This document shows, one piece after another, positions 1 to 10,647 of a stretch of 64,000 bases of DNA. Where the stretch lies: assembly GCA_039707655.1 (NCBI GenBank), contig CM077664.1:27454781-27518780 (forward strand), in the 5' to 3' direction. The notes beneath the pieces were generated by a model, which did not search any database, was not told the origin of the DNA, and worked only from the letters and a program-made list of their open reading frames with translations. This stretch comes from Elymus sibiricus. Lineage: Eukaryota; Streptophyta; Magnoliopsida; Poales; Poaceae. The position numbers and the translations under genes are program-made. The number at the start of each line of letters is the position of its first letter. Position 1 is the first letter of the stretch.

Positions 1-1256
1 TATGATTTTGATAGACCCGGGGCCATAGTTTTCACTAGAGGCTTCTCTCAAGAAAATAGCATACGGTGGGTAGACAAATTACTGTTGGGCAATTGATACA
101 AAAGAAAATAATCATGATGATATCCAAGGCAATGATCATGTATATAGGCATCACGTCCAAGATTAGTAGACCGACTCCTGCCTGCATCTACTACTATTAC
201 TCCACACATCGACCGCTATCCAGCATGCATCTAGTGTATTAAGTCCATAAAAGAACGGAGTAATGCCTTAAGAACGATGACATGATGTAGACAAGATAAA
301 CTCACGTATGAATAAACCCCATATTTTTACCCTTAGTAGCAACGATACATACGTGTCATGTCCCTTTCTGTCACTGGGATTGAGCACCGCAAGATCGAAC
401 CCACTACAAAGCACCTGTTCCCATGGCAAGATAAATCAACTCAGTTGGCCAAACCAAGTCAATAGATCGGAGAAGAAATACGAGGCTATAATAATCTTGC
501 ATAAAAGAGTGCAGCAAAGACTCAAATATATTCATGGATAATCTGATCATAAACTCACAATTCATCGGATCCCAACAAACACACCGCAAAAAGTGATTAC
601 ATCAGATAGAACTCCAAGAACATCGAGGAGAACATTGTATTGAAGATCAAAAAGAGAGAAGAAGCCATCTAGCTACTAACTATGGACCCGAAGGTCTGTG
701 GTAAACTACTCACGCATCATCGGAAGGGCAGCAAGGTTGATGTAGAGCCCCTCCGTGATCGATTCCCCCTCCGACGGAGCACCGGAAAAGGCCTCCAGAT
801 GGGATCTCTCTGGAACAGAAACTTGCGGCGGCGGAAAAAGTATTTCGTGGACTCCCCTGATGGTTTCTGATTTTTTCTGAATTTATAGTGGAGGAATTAG
901 GTTAAACAGAGCTCTGTGGGACCCACGAGGCACCAGGGCGCGCCTGGCCCCCTAGGCGCGCCCTGGTGGCTCGTGGGCCCCACCAGGGTCTTCTGGCTTC
1001 CTCCCGAAGCTTCTAGTGTTTATCTTGGCCAATAAAAAATCTCCAAAAAGTTTCGTGGCATTTGGACTTCGTTTGGTATTGACTTTATGTAAAACAAAAA
1101 CAGGGCAGAAAACAGCAACTAGCACTGGGCACTAAGTTAATAGGTTAGTCTCCAAAAATGATATATAATTGCTGTAAATGATTATAAAAACATCCAAGAT
1201 TGATAATATAACAACATAGAACAATCAAAAATTATAGATACGTTGGAGATGTATCA
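1..1256 (-). mobile_element. Gypsy-type LTR (5' LTR of a minus-strand element, runs off the window)
   Basis: On the minus strand this stretch begins at 1256 with TGATACATCTCCAACGTATC, the LTR terminus of very abundant Triticeae Gypsy elements of the Sabrina/WHAM type. The sequence just outside 1256 is not purine-rich, so 1256 looks like the outer edge of a 5' LTR rather than the inner edge of a 3' LTR. The rest of the element would lie left of the window. A GC-rich hairpin with arms 918-945 and 954-981 lies inside it. No coding sequence is visible here. The family name is from recall and less certain than the Gypsy LTR call. Confidence 0.75.
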
Positions 1257-1544
1257 ACCACTTGCTGAGTAGACATCTATTCTTTACCTCTAAATTCTCA
1301 AGGTGTGAATGGTAGAACCAAAGTTCCTTTCTTCTTTCCCGCAAAGAAAAAAGATCCTTTCTTCATACAGTTGGGCCAACAATCACTTTGGTGCCACTGC
1401 CACCAGGCACTCAGCTACCACCGCATAACAAGCTGAATCAAAGACTTGGATCAATGCACCCAGCTAATTAATAATCAGTGCACCTCAGCTTGCCCCTTTT
1501 ACTACTGAAACAGTTGTCAGCCCAGTTTGATGGTCTGGTGGGTC

Positions 1545-2899
1545 TGCTTGCGGCATGCTTACCCACATGGTGTGCGCAATGATGCCCAAAAGTGGGCGCC
1601 TCGTCCTTGTGCAGTCCGTCCTATGTGCCATACCGATCCACTCCATGCTTGCGTTGGATATACCGCCGAAGACTATTGCTGCGATGGTCAAGATCTGTAG
1701 GGGTTTTCTCTGGTGTGGCAAAGCCCAAGCACGAGGTGGAGCTTGTGCAGTTGCTTGGGAGACTGTTTGCTCGCCAAGATGGGCAGGGGGCTTGGGGGTG
1801 CCGAACCTCAAGTGGCTCAACATTGCACTTCAGGCGAGGTGGCCATGGTTGCACCGATAAAAAAATTCTTGCCCATGGAATGAGTTTACTTTGAGCGTGC
1901 CTTGGGAGTCCATTGCTCTCTTCAGATCGGCCACTCACTTGACGGTGGGAGACAGCGCAACGGCCCTGTTATAGGAGGACCGATGGATTGTTGGATGGCG
2001 TGTACAGGAGCTGGCGCCACGGATTTATGATCGTATCAACACGAGGACTCGAGCATCAAGGATTGTGAGGGAGGGACTCGACAGCGACCTATGGGCACGC
2101 GATGTTGGACCGGACCTGGGGCCGGAGACACTACAGGAATACTTCCTGATCTGTGCAGCGGTGGAGCAGATCACCCTAAACCCGGATCAAAGGGACTGCC
2201 TAAGATGGGCTTGGGAGAAACATGGGCAGTACTCGGCCCATTCAGCTTATGCGGCGCTGTTTTGGGGAAGGGAGACGACACTGGCAGTGGAGTTCACATG
2301 GAAATCGAAGGCCCCTTTGCAATGTCGTTTCTTTGCTTGGCTTGCATTGAGGGATAGACGCTAGACGTCAGATAGACTGACCAGGAGAGGCCTACCTCAC
2401 CAAGACGCTTGCCCATTCTGTGCACAACACGAGGAGAACATACAATACTTACTGCTGCAGTGTGTGTTCGTGAGGGAGGTCTGGCATAATGTGTGCACGG
2501 CACTGGGCAGGCCCGACTGGAGCTGACATACTCACGGAATGGTGCATTGCCAAGAGGGACAATGGACATCTCGTCAAGGACGTTTCGGGCAATTGTATTG
2601 CTAGTCATGTGGTCCGTTTGGAAGCAGCGCAATGATATAGTGTTGGGGGAGCCGCACCTTCCATCCCTCGCCTGGCTAGGGCCATTGAGAGAGAACGTAG
2701 GTCTTGGAGAGCGGCAGGGTTGCTTAAGGGTGACCTCGAGACCTTTAACGCGTTGTCTAGGTGGGCAGATGAGAGTAGTTAGTTTTTGAGGGTGGAGGTG
2801 GACAGGCTTAGTTGCATGTAATTTGTAAAATGATCTTCGTGGACGGGTGTCTTCCCCGATCCTTCTATATACTATGATAAGCACACTCGTGCGTATTCG
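1545..2899 (+). mobile_element. L1-type LINE, 3' remnant (end of reverse transcriptase plus zinc-binding domain)
   Basis: Broken plus-strand frames carry the C-terminal part of a plant LINE ORF2. Around 1555-1860 is a segment rich in the KSGRLVLVQSVLCAIPIHSM and FLWCG patterns that follow the RT core. Around 2290-2510 are the zf-RVT landmarks WKSKAPLQCRFFAWLA and CPFCAQHEENIQYLLLQC. Stops and frameshifts (for example near 2360) make it non-functional. It is 5' truncated, with no endonuclease or RT catalytic core. A run of T at 2904-2914 follows, which is odd for a plus-strand LINE and may come from a second insertion. Confidence 0.8.
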
Positions 2900-3082
2900 A
2901 GAATTTTTTTTTTTGCTTACATTAACAACTGCATGTACACATAGCTAAAAGCTAGCATGTTCGTATTGCATCAATGGAGAAGTACTTATGACATTTTGCA
3001 TTATAATAAGCTCAGCAGATGCCGCCACGACACACGATCTTATTGTCTGCCTTGGGCATGCCAAATGACTAAAATAAACAAA

Positions 3083-3663
3083 GAGTGAATTCCGGTTTTT
3101 ACCCCCAATTTTGACAATTTTGACACTAATTACCCCATTTAGCGAGTTTTCATCCGTTTTACCCCATTTAGCAAAAGAGTTGCCATAATTTACCCCATTT
3201 AAAATTTTGTGAGCATTCTGACTTGTGGGTCACAATTATCTGGTCCAGCTGGCATGCCACGTCGGTGGTTTTTCCTGGCTATTTTTCTCACTGCTGAACC
3301 GGGCCGCGGAGCTTCTCCCGACCGGCCAGCATGGATTAGAAGGAATGTGAGTGATGTGTGCCGTGAATAATGGAGACCAGCATGATGCGGCCCAACTCGA
3401 GCGACCTAATCTGGTGCGCTCATATCAGGCCGGGCCGGTCAGGAGAAGCTGCGAGGACCGGTTCAGCAGGGAGAAAACCATCAATGTGACATGCCAGCTG
3501 GACCAGATAATTGGGATCCGCCGGTCAAAACACACACAAAAATTTAAACAGGATAAATTGTGGCAACAATTTCGCTAAATGGGGTAAAACGGATGAAATC
3601 ATGTTAAATGAGGTAATTAATGTCAAAATTTTCAAAATAGGGGGTAAAAATCGGAATTCACTC
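3083..3663. mobile_element. Mutator-type MITE with 9-bp target-site duplication
   Basis: The ends are long inverted repeats: GAGTGAATTCCGGTTTTTAC at the left and its near-complement at the right, with similarity of about 125 bp per arm including repeated TTTACCCCATTTAG units. The element is flanked by a perfect 9-bp direct repeat ATAAACAAA at 3074-3082 and 3664-3672. Nine-base duplications are characteristic of Mutator-like elements. It is 581 bp and has no credible coding frame, so it is non-autonomous. Confidence 0.88.
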
Positions 3664-4188
3664 ATAAACAAACCAGTATCATGGTGGGTGAGTCAGATGA
3701 AGGGGACATGAGGGTGGGTGATGAGAGGAATTTGAAGGAAAGGGGGAAAAGGGAGGGTAAAATATTTTTCAATTATGCTGGCGACTAGAAAACAAGTCTT
3801 GTTCAGAGCATTGTTAGTCTAATCAAGAGGGTGAGTGCGTTACTCAAATAATTCCACATGGACGAGGCTACCTCCACTGTTTCTTTCTTGGTGGAATGAT
3901 ATAATTTGCCCTCTCGATGCATCCAACATAAGGACAGCGATTTATACAATAATGCTGGCAGCTGTGGAAGGGACGCGACAGAATGATTTTTGAACACAAG
4001 CCTTTGGTTGCCGCCGAAGTCTTTCACCTGATCAAAGAAGAGCTACTCATGCCTACCACCACTACTATGCACTGGACCTCTGATTACCGGAATGAACCAC
4101 CACCAGAGCCTGACTAATTTGTTTGTTTCTTCCCGTGGTTTCAGGCGTTCTTTCCTGAACTTGTAAAGCAACATTGTATTTCTATATA
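3664..4188. other. Spacer, nothing recognised
   Basis: Between the MITE and the first Helitron I see only short open frames without family features and no repeat ends. Confidence 0.5.
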
Positions 4189-5651
4189 CTAGCAAATATG
4201 CCCGTGCGTTGCAATGGGAGAAAAACAATCAGATTATGCAGATGTGGTAGAGATAAAAAAAAGTCTAAATCAAATGCCAGGATGAGATAAGGACTTTTAA
4301 AATGTCATTTCACAAACTATGTCTGAATGATGTCATGATGAGATAAGGGACTTTTAAAAAGTCATTTTAAAAACTAAAAATGTGATGATCTCATAACGAT
4401 TTGATTTTCTAAGGCGCCACAACGAAATATTTTTTGACTGAGCAAACTGCATTGATGGACCATGCCTGAGCTAGACTGATGAATGATGTGTCTCGCCTTG
4501 ACCTAGCGTAACGGTGTTTTCCATAACCAGTAAAACTATGGTACCAGAATAAACATAGTTATGTATGGAGGCAAAATAAACATTTAGTCATTTTCATATA
4601 GCTTAAAAACGAACCCATAGGAAGTTGTGTCAATATTTTGGGGCTCGAACACGGAAATCTTTTTCTAACCCGACGCGAGAGGGACTAAATAAAATCGTAA
4701 CACAACCTCTACAGATCCCCTAATAAAACCTCTACGTAAGAGACGGTTTATTTTGTTCGTTTTACGGATCTGTTTTAATTTTTTTGAATATTTTCAAAAA
4801 TTTCATGGTCATTTTTTTTTCAAATTACTGAATATGTTTTGAATACGCGATCATTTTTTAAAAATCATGATTTTTTTTATTTCACGGACATTGTTTATTT
4901 CACGAACATTTTTTTATAATCATGTAATTTATTTATAATATGCGAACAGTTTTTTGAAATCATGAACATTTTATGATTTCTCGATAAAATTTTCAAAACT
5001 CACAACTATTTTGTGAATATTTTGAAAATTTTCATTGTCATTTTTTTTCAAATTACCGAATATGTTTGAATACACGATCATTTTTTAAAAATCATGATTT
5101 TTTTTATTTCACGGACATTGTTTATTTCACGAACATTTTTTTGTAATCATGTAATTTATTTATAATATGCGAACAGTTTTTTGAAATCATGAACATTTTA
5201 TGATTTCTCGATAAAAAATTTCAAAACTCGCAACTTTTTAAAATTTTATTTTTTTGGAAATTCCGAATTAATTTAAAGAAGGAAAAACAAAAACGGAAAT
5301 GATAAAGGGAAAAATAAAAAAATAAAATAAAAAACAGGTCGTAACGACCGGCCCATTACAACGTGCGGGGAGTATGAGGTGTGAAGAGAAAAGGGGAGAA
5401 ATAGGGGGAAGAACCAGGGATCGAACCCAGCTCTCCCATGTGGAAGACCAGCGGTTTAGCCACTGCGCTGCTTGTGTGCTCATGACATAACAATGTATCA
5501 GTGTATAAGAACCGAACCTGGCGGTGTTTTTGAAAAACGAATCGTTTTCTTAACTTATAGGTGGCATGGTGGGTAATATTTTGTAACTTCGGGGACAACG
5601 GACGACCAGAAGCAATAGCCTTTTTATTATTATATATATATATCAGGGAGA
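4189..5651 (-). mobile_element. Helitron A (non-autonomous)
   Basis: Read on the minus strand, the 3' end is a GC-rich imperfect hairpin (CCCATTGC, GCACGGG) followed by CATATTTG and a terminal CTAG at 4192-4189. The next host base is T. The 5' end starts with TC at 5651 after a host A and reads TCTCCCTGATATATATATAT, then AATAATAAA. This resembles the TCTCTACCTAATAATAAAG start of Helitron B, expanded by a TA microsatellite. The interior is AT-rich with a 229-bp tandem duplication and no Rep or helicase coding sequence. There is no target-site duplication, as expected for Helitrons. The 5' boundary is less certain than the 3' one. Confidence 0.8.
4785..5235. repeat. Two-copy tandem duplication inside Helitron A
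   Basis: The segment beginning TGAATATTTT at 4785 recurs from 5014, giving a period of about 229 bp. The copies differ at a few positions and have small indels (for example ATAATCATG versus GTAATCATG). The units are very AT-rich and contain repeated GAACATTTT and CACGGACATT phrases. No function is evident. Confidence 0.85.
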
Positions 5652-5723
5652 TTCCTCTTAATATATAGGCAGCTCAATGCCATTTCCTCAAAAGAAAAGA
5701 ACAATACCTGAGAGAGCTACACA

Positions 5724-7975
5724 TCTATCTACCTATACCTATACTAATTCTAGACTCCCTAGAAATTCCCAAGTTAATTAGATTTTACGAGCCGTTAATC
5801 TGGTGGGACCGAGTTATTACGGTGTAGATTAACTCTTACAATTCTCGGTCAAAATTTTCCTCAGTTCGACTATAAAAGGCCCAAAATCCTTTACGACTGT
5901 GCATTTTTTTTTAGGAACTACTACAACAGCTGTACAACCAATCGGCCGAAAGAAAAGATATATTGCTTTGAAAGCCATCCTTTCACGGCTGTAGAAAATA
6001 AAGCCTTACAAAAAGGAAACCTAAGGAGATAAGGCCCACCATGTTGCTCTACCATTGTCCTTTCAGAAAGTTTAGCTTTTGAGCAAGTAGGGAACTCTGC
6101 AGGGAGAGGGTAAGAAAACCTGCACTTTGTCTTATGTATCTATGCTAAAAAATGAAGTGCTGGTGGATACTAACTATGCGTAAATTTAATTAATAGTTCC
6201 ATTATATCTACACAATGGGCTGACAATACATTTTTAATTCATTCTGGAAGATGAGAACAAACTAATCTGCCACTATAAAGGGCATCCAACATAAAATAGA
6301 TAACATACAGATTTTTCATAAGAGGTTACTTTTTTATGGACAATGATTTTCTAATGCACTTCTATTCGAGGACATGGGTGAGAGAGTGATGATTTCTTAC
6401 ACCCATTATTACTGGAGATGTAATTTGTTTATGCTAAATCTTTATATCGTTCAGTATGCACAATGCATATGCAAGCAGGCATCGACTGGTATAGTAGCAC
6501 AACTGAAAACAGATCCCATGACACGATATGCAATGCATATGTACGGTTCTCTTCGCCTCATACTTGACATGGACAATGCAGGTGTAATAAGGAAGTACAT
6601 GCTGGAACTAGTCTGCAGAAGGGCTTCAAACCTTGATGTGAATAAACAACAAGGCGAGGCAATACATGGCTGTGACGTGAAAAAAGGTAATGCTTAATTA
6701 CTTCCAAATACTCTGTCTTATGGTTCGCTGCTATTATTACAGCCGTCTCATTCTTAATTTTCATTGGAGCTTAACTTACCAATTAATTTCTGTTGTTGCT
6801 TTGAATTCTTGGATCCCCCCCCCCCCCCCACCCCCCGCCCCATGTATATTTAATCAAATACAAACTATTCACAGGTTATACTTTTGGATTAAACTTCATC
6901 ACTTGGAACGAGAGATTTAATTTAAACATCACATTGCCTATTGTGAGAATTAACATTATGGTGTAGAAAAACAAAATTTAAGTGTCCCTTGATGTTGGCA
7001 ACAAGTCGCTTGCAGGCTAGACATTCATCTTCCCATTAGTTCTTTTTCTAATGTCTTTTAATTTTGGTCGGTAAATTGTGTGAGAATTGACACTACCACC
7101 TTTATTGTTATTTCCACGTAGGTTATATATCAAGTACTCACCTTGATTTGGTTTGTCATTTTCCCTATTTTAAAACTTCTCTAATTCTATTTATGTGTAG
7201 AAATTGAATACGAAGGAACAACATGTGATATCCTTCTATTGTTGCTTTCATTTGGCAGGTTGAACACTTGATAAAGAGGTTAATAAGTTACTTTAGAAAC
7301 TTTTTCTTTTCACATTTGACTATTGCTGTTTGCAATTTTTCAGAAAATGCATAACCCTTAATCTCTTATCATTATCTTATAGTTGATACGGGCCAACATG
7401 TTTCTTCCCACTAACTTTCTTACGATAATATATCTATGTCTAATTCTTCTATGCTAACAAAATTAATACTTCTGTACTTGCGAACAAGTATCTCTTTCAA
7501 GATATATTTGAGAAATAAAATAGTGTGGGCGGACCGCATTTTAAGTAGAACATTACAATAACTAACATATATTTCAAATGCATAAACAACAACTGAATCA
7601 CACAATAAGGTTGTTTAGCGCTACAATTTGTGTCCCAAAAAGATGAAATTTTAGAAACTGGCATGGTCCTAAGCATGCATATTTGACTATTATTTGGTAC
7701 ATAGGATTATTGGTGATTTTTTTTCATGAAAATTCAAATGGTAGTTAAAAAATTAAGCAAGAACTGTGAAAAATTGACACACTATGTTCAGCACACAACC
7801 GGAATATGAAATCGGCAGTATTTTTCTTCGCCGATATAGAACATAACCCAAGCATAGAGAACCTAAATGAGAACTACTTCTTTCATAGTAATAACTATAA
7901 ATGTATTTTCTTAATATTCATGCCAAATAGGCATTAACTACACTAGCCCGTGCAACTGCACGGGTTGACGACTAG
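5724..7975 (+). mobile_element. Helitron C (non-autonomous, about 2.25 kb)
   Basis: The 3' end has a perfect 7-bp stem, CCCGTGC (7947-7953) and GCACGGG (7958-7964), with an AACT loop. Seven bases later comes the terminal CTAG at 7972-7975, followed by host T. The 5' end begins TCTATCTACCTATACC after a host A at 5723; a start at 5728 is equally possible. The interior is mostly AT-rich. A 107-codon open frame at 6374-6697 has no family I recognise and may be captured host sequence. A 15-base C run lies at 6815-6829. No Rep/helicase is present, so it would depend on another element. Confidence 0.8.
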
Positions 7976-8833
7976 TTAGATTAATGCTCGTTGAGAACTT
8001 TAATCACAGGATTCCCTAGATGCACATTTTTAGGGACGTTATTAATTTATGTTCTCAATTGCAGTTTTCATTTCTAGAGAAAAGAGAATGCGGAAATACC
8101 AGTCAGTAGGTCACATACATATGCAGTTATGTTGAGGTCTGAAATAACAGATTCAGGAGATGGGTCTTGCCGAAACGTTCGGCGATGAACTCCAAGCTCC
8201 CAAAGGTGAGAATTTGGCCTTCGACAAGGGGAGCGAAATTGTCGAGTCAACCTGCCTGGTTGACGACGAAGCTCAGGCTGCCATAGGTAAACCTCTAGCC
8301 CGGAGGATAGGCGTCCACTTGAACTTGAGATCCTATCACGATGGGTTACAGGGCAGCGCAACCCGTGCCTGTTGCGCCAACTATCGGTGTATGAAACAGG
8401 CAGTAGCCCCTATAGGATGGTGCGGGAGATCAGAACTAGCAGAAAGGAGAGCACATGATGGTTTTACCCAAGTTCGAGCCCTCATGATTGAGGTACTACC
8501 ATGCTCCTGCTTGAATTTGATTGGTCATATGGATGCCTCATGAGAAGGGGTTACAATGGAAGTAGTAGGCTCTATCGAGACTATGAGTTGATTATTAGAT
8601 GATCTAAACTAGCCCTGGCCTCGCATTATGAAGGTGAACGAGGCCTAGGGTTACAGGAGTCCTTATGCAGAAATGAACCTTGAGACGCCCCCGATGCGCT
8701 ATACTGCCAACTTCCGGTCGTCCGAGACGCCCCCGATGCGCTATACTGTCATGTTGGAAATGAAGCTTGAGCCTTATGGAGATGAATCTTTTGCTGGGAA
8801 CACCCAACAATTAAAGATGCTGATCGATTATCA
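7976..8833. other. Degenerate LTR-retrotransposon-like sequence, uncertain
   Basis: The text around 8150-8660 resembles untranslated or LTR sequence of Triticeae LTR elements, with phrases such as TTTTACCCAAGTTCGAGCCC and TGCTCCTGCTTGAATTTG, but I cannot find paired LTRs or coding domains. Two copies of the 25-bp phrase starting GAGACGCCCCCGATGCGC lie at 8682-8706 and 8724-8748. Open frames here are short and unconvincing. Confidence 0.35.
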
Positions 8834-9030
8834 CACTACTGCAGAACAAGCTAGCAGTGGCGGGCGCAAAACGGTCATGAGTGGCGGGTTTTGCTATGGA
8901 GGGCGCCCGCCACTGACCTCCCGCCACTACTAATATGTTCTAGGTTTCCAGTAGCGGGTGGCTTGGATCGCCCGACACTAGTGGGTGAAGTAGCAATGGC
9001 GAGCAGACAAGAGCACCCGCCACTGATAGC
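8834..9030 (+). mobile_element. CACTA transposon terminal remnant
   Basis: It starts CACTACTGCAGAACAAGC, a plausible CACTA-class (En/Spm-like) end. Several direct and inverted GTGGCGGGC / GCCCGCCAC subterminal repeats follow at 8850-9025, as in the CACTA end at 24 kb. No matching opposite end or transposase is seen, so this is a fragment. Confidence 0.6.
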
Positions 9031-9056
9031 ATCATCCAGGTCAAACAATATTGTTG

Positions 9057-9650
9057 AAATCCACCAACTTTTTTGAAATCCACTTACTTTTTCCAAGTTC
9101 GTGTATTTTTTTCAAATTCACGTACTCTTTTTTCGATCCACATACTTTTTTTTTCAAATCCATGTACTTTTTTTAAATTGACATACTTTATTTGGAAAAA
9201 GTTCATGAATTTGTAAAAATTCGCAAATTTAAAAAGTACACGGCTTTGAAAAAAGTACGCGAACTTAAAAAGTACATGGATTTGAAAAATATACGCGAAC
9301 TTAAAAAAAGTACGCGGATCTGGAAAAAAAAGTATGTGGATTTGAAAAAAGTATACGTATTTGAAATAATTACCAAACTTGAAAAAATTACGTGAATTTT
9401 CAAAAAATTATGCGAATTTGAAAAAAGTAAGCGGAATTGAAAAAAGTATGTGAATTTCAAAAAAGTTCATGGATTTGAAAAAAAATGCGCGGACTTGGAA
9501 AAAGTACGTGAATTTGATAAAATTGCGCGGACTTGAAAAAAGTACGCAGGTTTGAAAAAACTATGCCAATTTCAAAAAAGTTCACAGATTTGAAAAAAGT
9601 ATGCGAACTTGAAAAAAGTTCACGGATATGAGAAAAGTACCCGAATTTGA
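9057..9650. repeat. Degenerate short-tandem array with inverted halves
   Basis: From about 9190 to 9650 a unit of roughly 15-20 bp, GTACGCGGATTTGAAAAAA with variants, repeats some two dozen times. From 9057 to 9185 the complementary form (TTTTTTCAAATCCACGTAC-like) repeats instead, so the array flips orientation near 9188. Lysine-rich open frames on both strands are by-products of the repeat and not genes. Such arrays occur inside Triticeae DNA transposons. Which element owns this one is unclear. Confidence 0.75.
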
Positions 9651-9789
9651 GTCGGCGCGTAGTCAAAATCGGGGTGAGTCAGCACCAAAACCGTTCAAAA
9701 CCGAGACCAAGGGCGAACCTTGTCTGGTTAAGTAGTCGGAGGTGCAAGTTGTCCGGTTTCAGATTTGAGGGATCAAATCTATACTCCGC

Positions 9790-10110
9790 CAAGAGTTGAG
9801 GGAGGAAAAGTTATCTTTCAAATATCCCAAAGCAGTGACTATATACGATGATGGAATTGAACGTGTGAGCTTCACAAAATCACAAGCCGAATGGCAATGC
9901 AAATGTCTTCAGTTAACAGTCAATACAATACAACTAACTATATATAGGCAAAATGCAACCATTGTCAAGAAAATATTGGCACAATGCCATATTATACAGA
10001 TCCCAGTGACAATGCAACAATGCATAATTGAAAGAGTCAATACGAAATTAAAGTCTGAGCAATAACAAATGACATCCCAATGACAGTCTCATAACAAGGG
10101 TCACGTCGTC
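9790..10110 (-). other. Orphan copy of the RPM1-like NLR 3' flank
   Basis: This segment is recognisably similar to the sequence downstream of NLR-F at about 55660-55930, and more weakly to that of NLR-B (20925-21160) and NLR-C (33220-33690). Shared landmarks in the same order include AAATCACAAGCC, CAATACAATACAACTAA, ATTGAAAGAG and GGCAGTCT-like text. Here it lies downstream of NLR-A, which belongs to the other lineage. It may be the relic of a lost RPM1-like copy or of a rearrangement. Confidence 0.55.
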
Positions 10111-10647
10111 TTTTGGAGGGTATGGGTGAGACATATTATGTAGGCGTTGGATACCAATCCAGTGGCTAGACTAAAAGGGACAGAATTTTCTAAAGAAATC
10201 AGGCAACTTAAGTTTAGACAGCCCCAAACTAATACACCTTGCTAAATGGACCAACAGCATTGAAAGTTTTGATACCTGCGAGCGAATGTTTACCAAATAA
10301 GGAAACAGGATTCAGGGCAACCAGATGAAAAATGATGTTTGTGACAGGCTCTGTACTTTAGTTCGGGAAATGCAAGTATGCTAGTAATTTGCTTTAAATT
10401 GGCTTCGAGTGCCCTCATGCTTTGTTCATTGTCTCCAATGCTGACACGGTTTGGAAAGCACGCTAGATTGGCAGCTAGCCAAGACAAATCATCGATGGAG
10501 CTAGCACTTGTCTTCTGTTATCGTACCTAAATTGTTGGATAAACAATGGAGCATATAGTTACTCCTGGAAAACAGATTTAACTATTTGCTATCTGGTGAG
10601 AATATTTTGTACCTGAAATATTCACCATAAAGCTTCTCCTGTACCTT
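10111..10647. other. NLR-A 3' flank, nothing else recognised
   Basis: This stretch downstream of the NLR-A stop codon probably contains its 3' untranslated region. No repeat ends or coding frames with family features were seen. The polyadenylation site cannot be placed from sequence alone. Confidence 0.4.

Noticed and set aside
9192..9460. Lysine- or phenylalanine-rich open frames on both strands
   Set aside because: They are translations of the short-tandem array and have no independent support.
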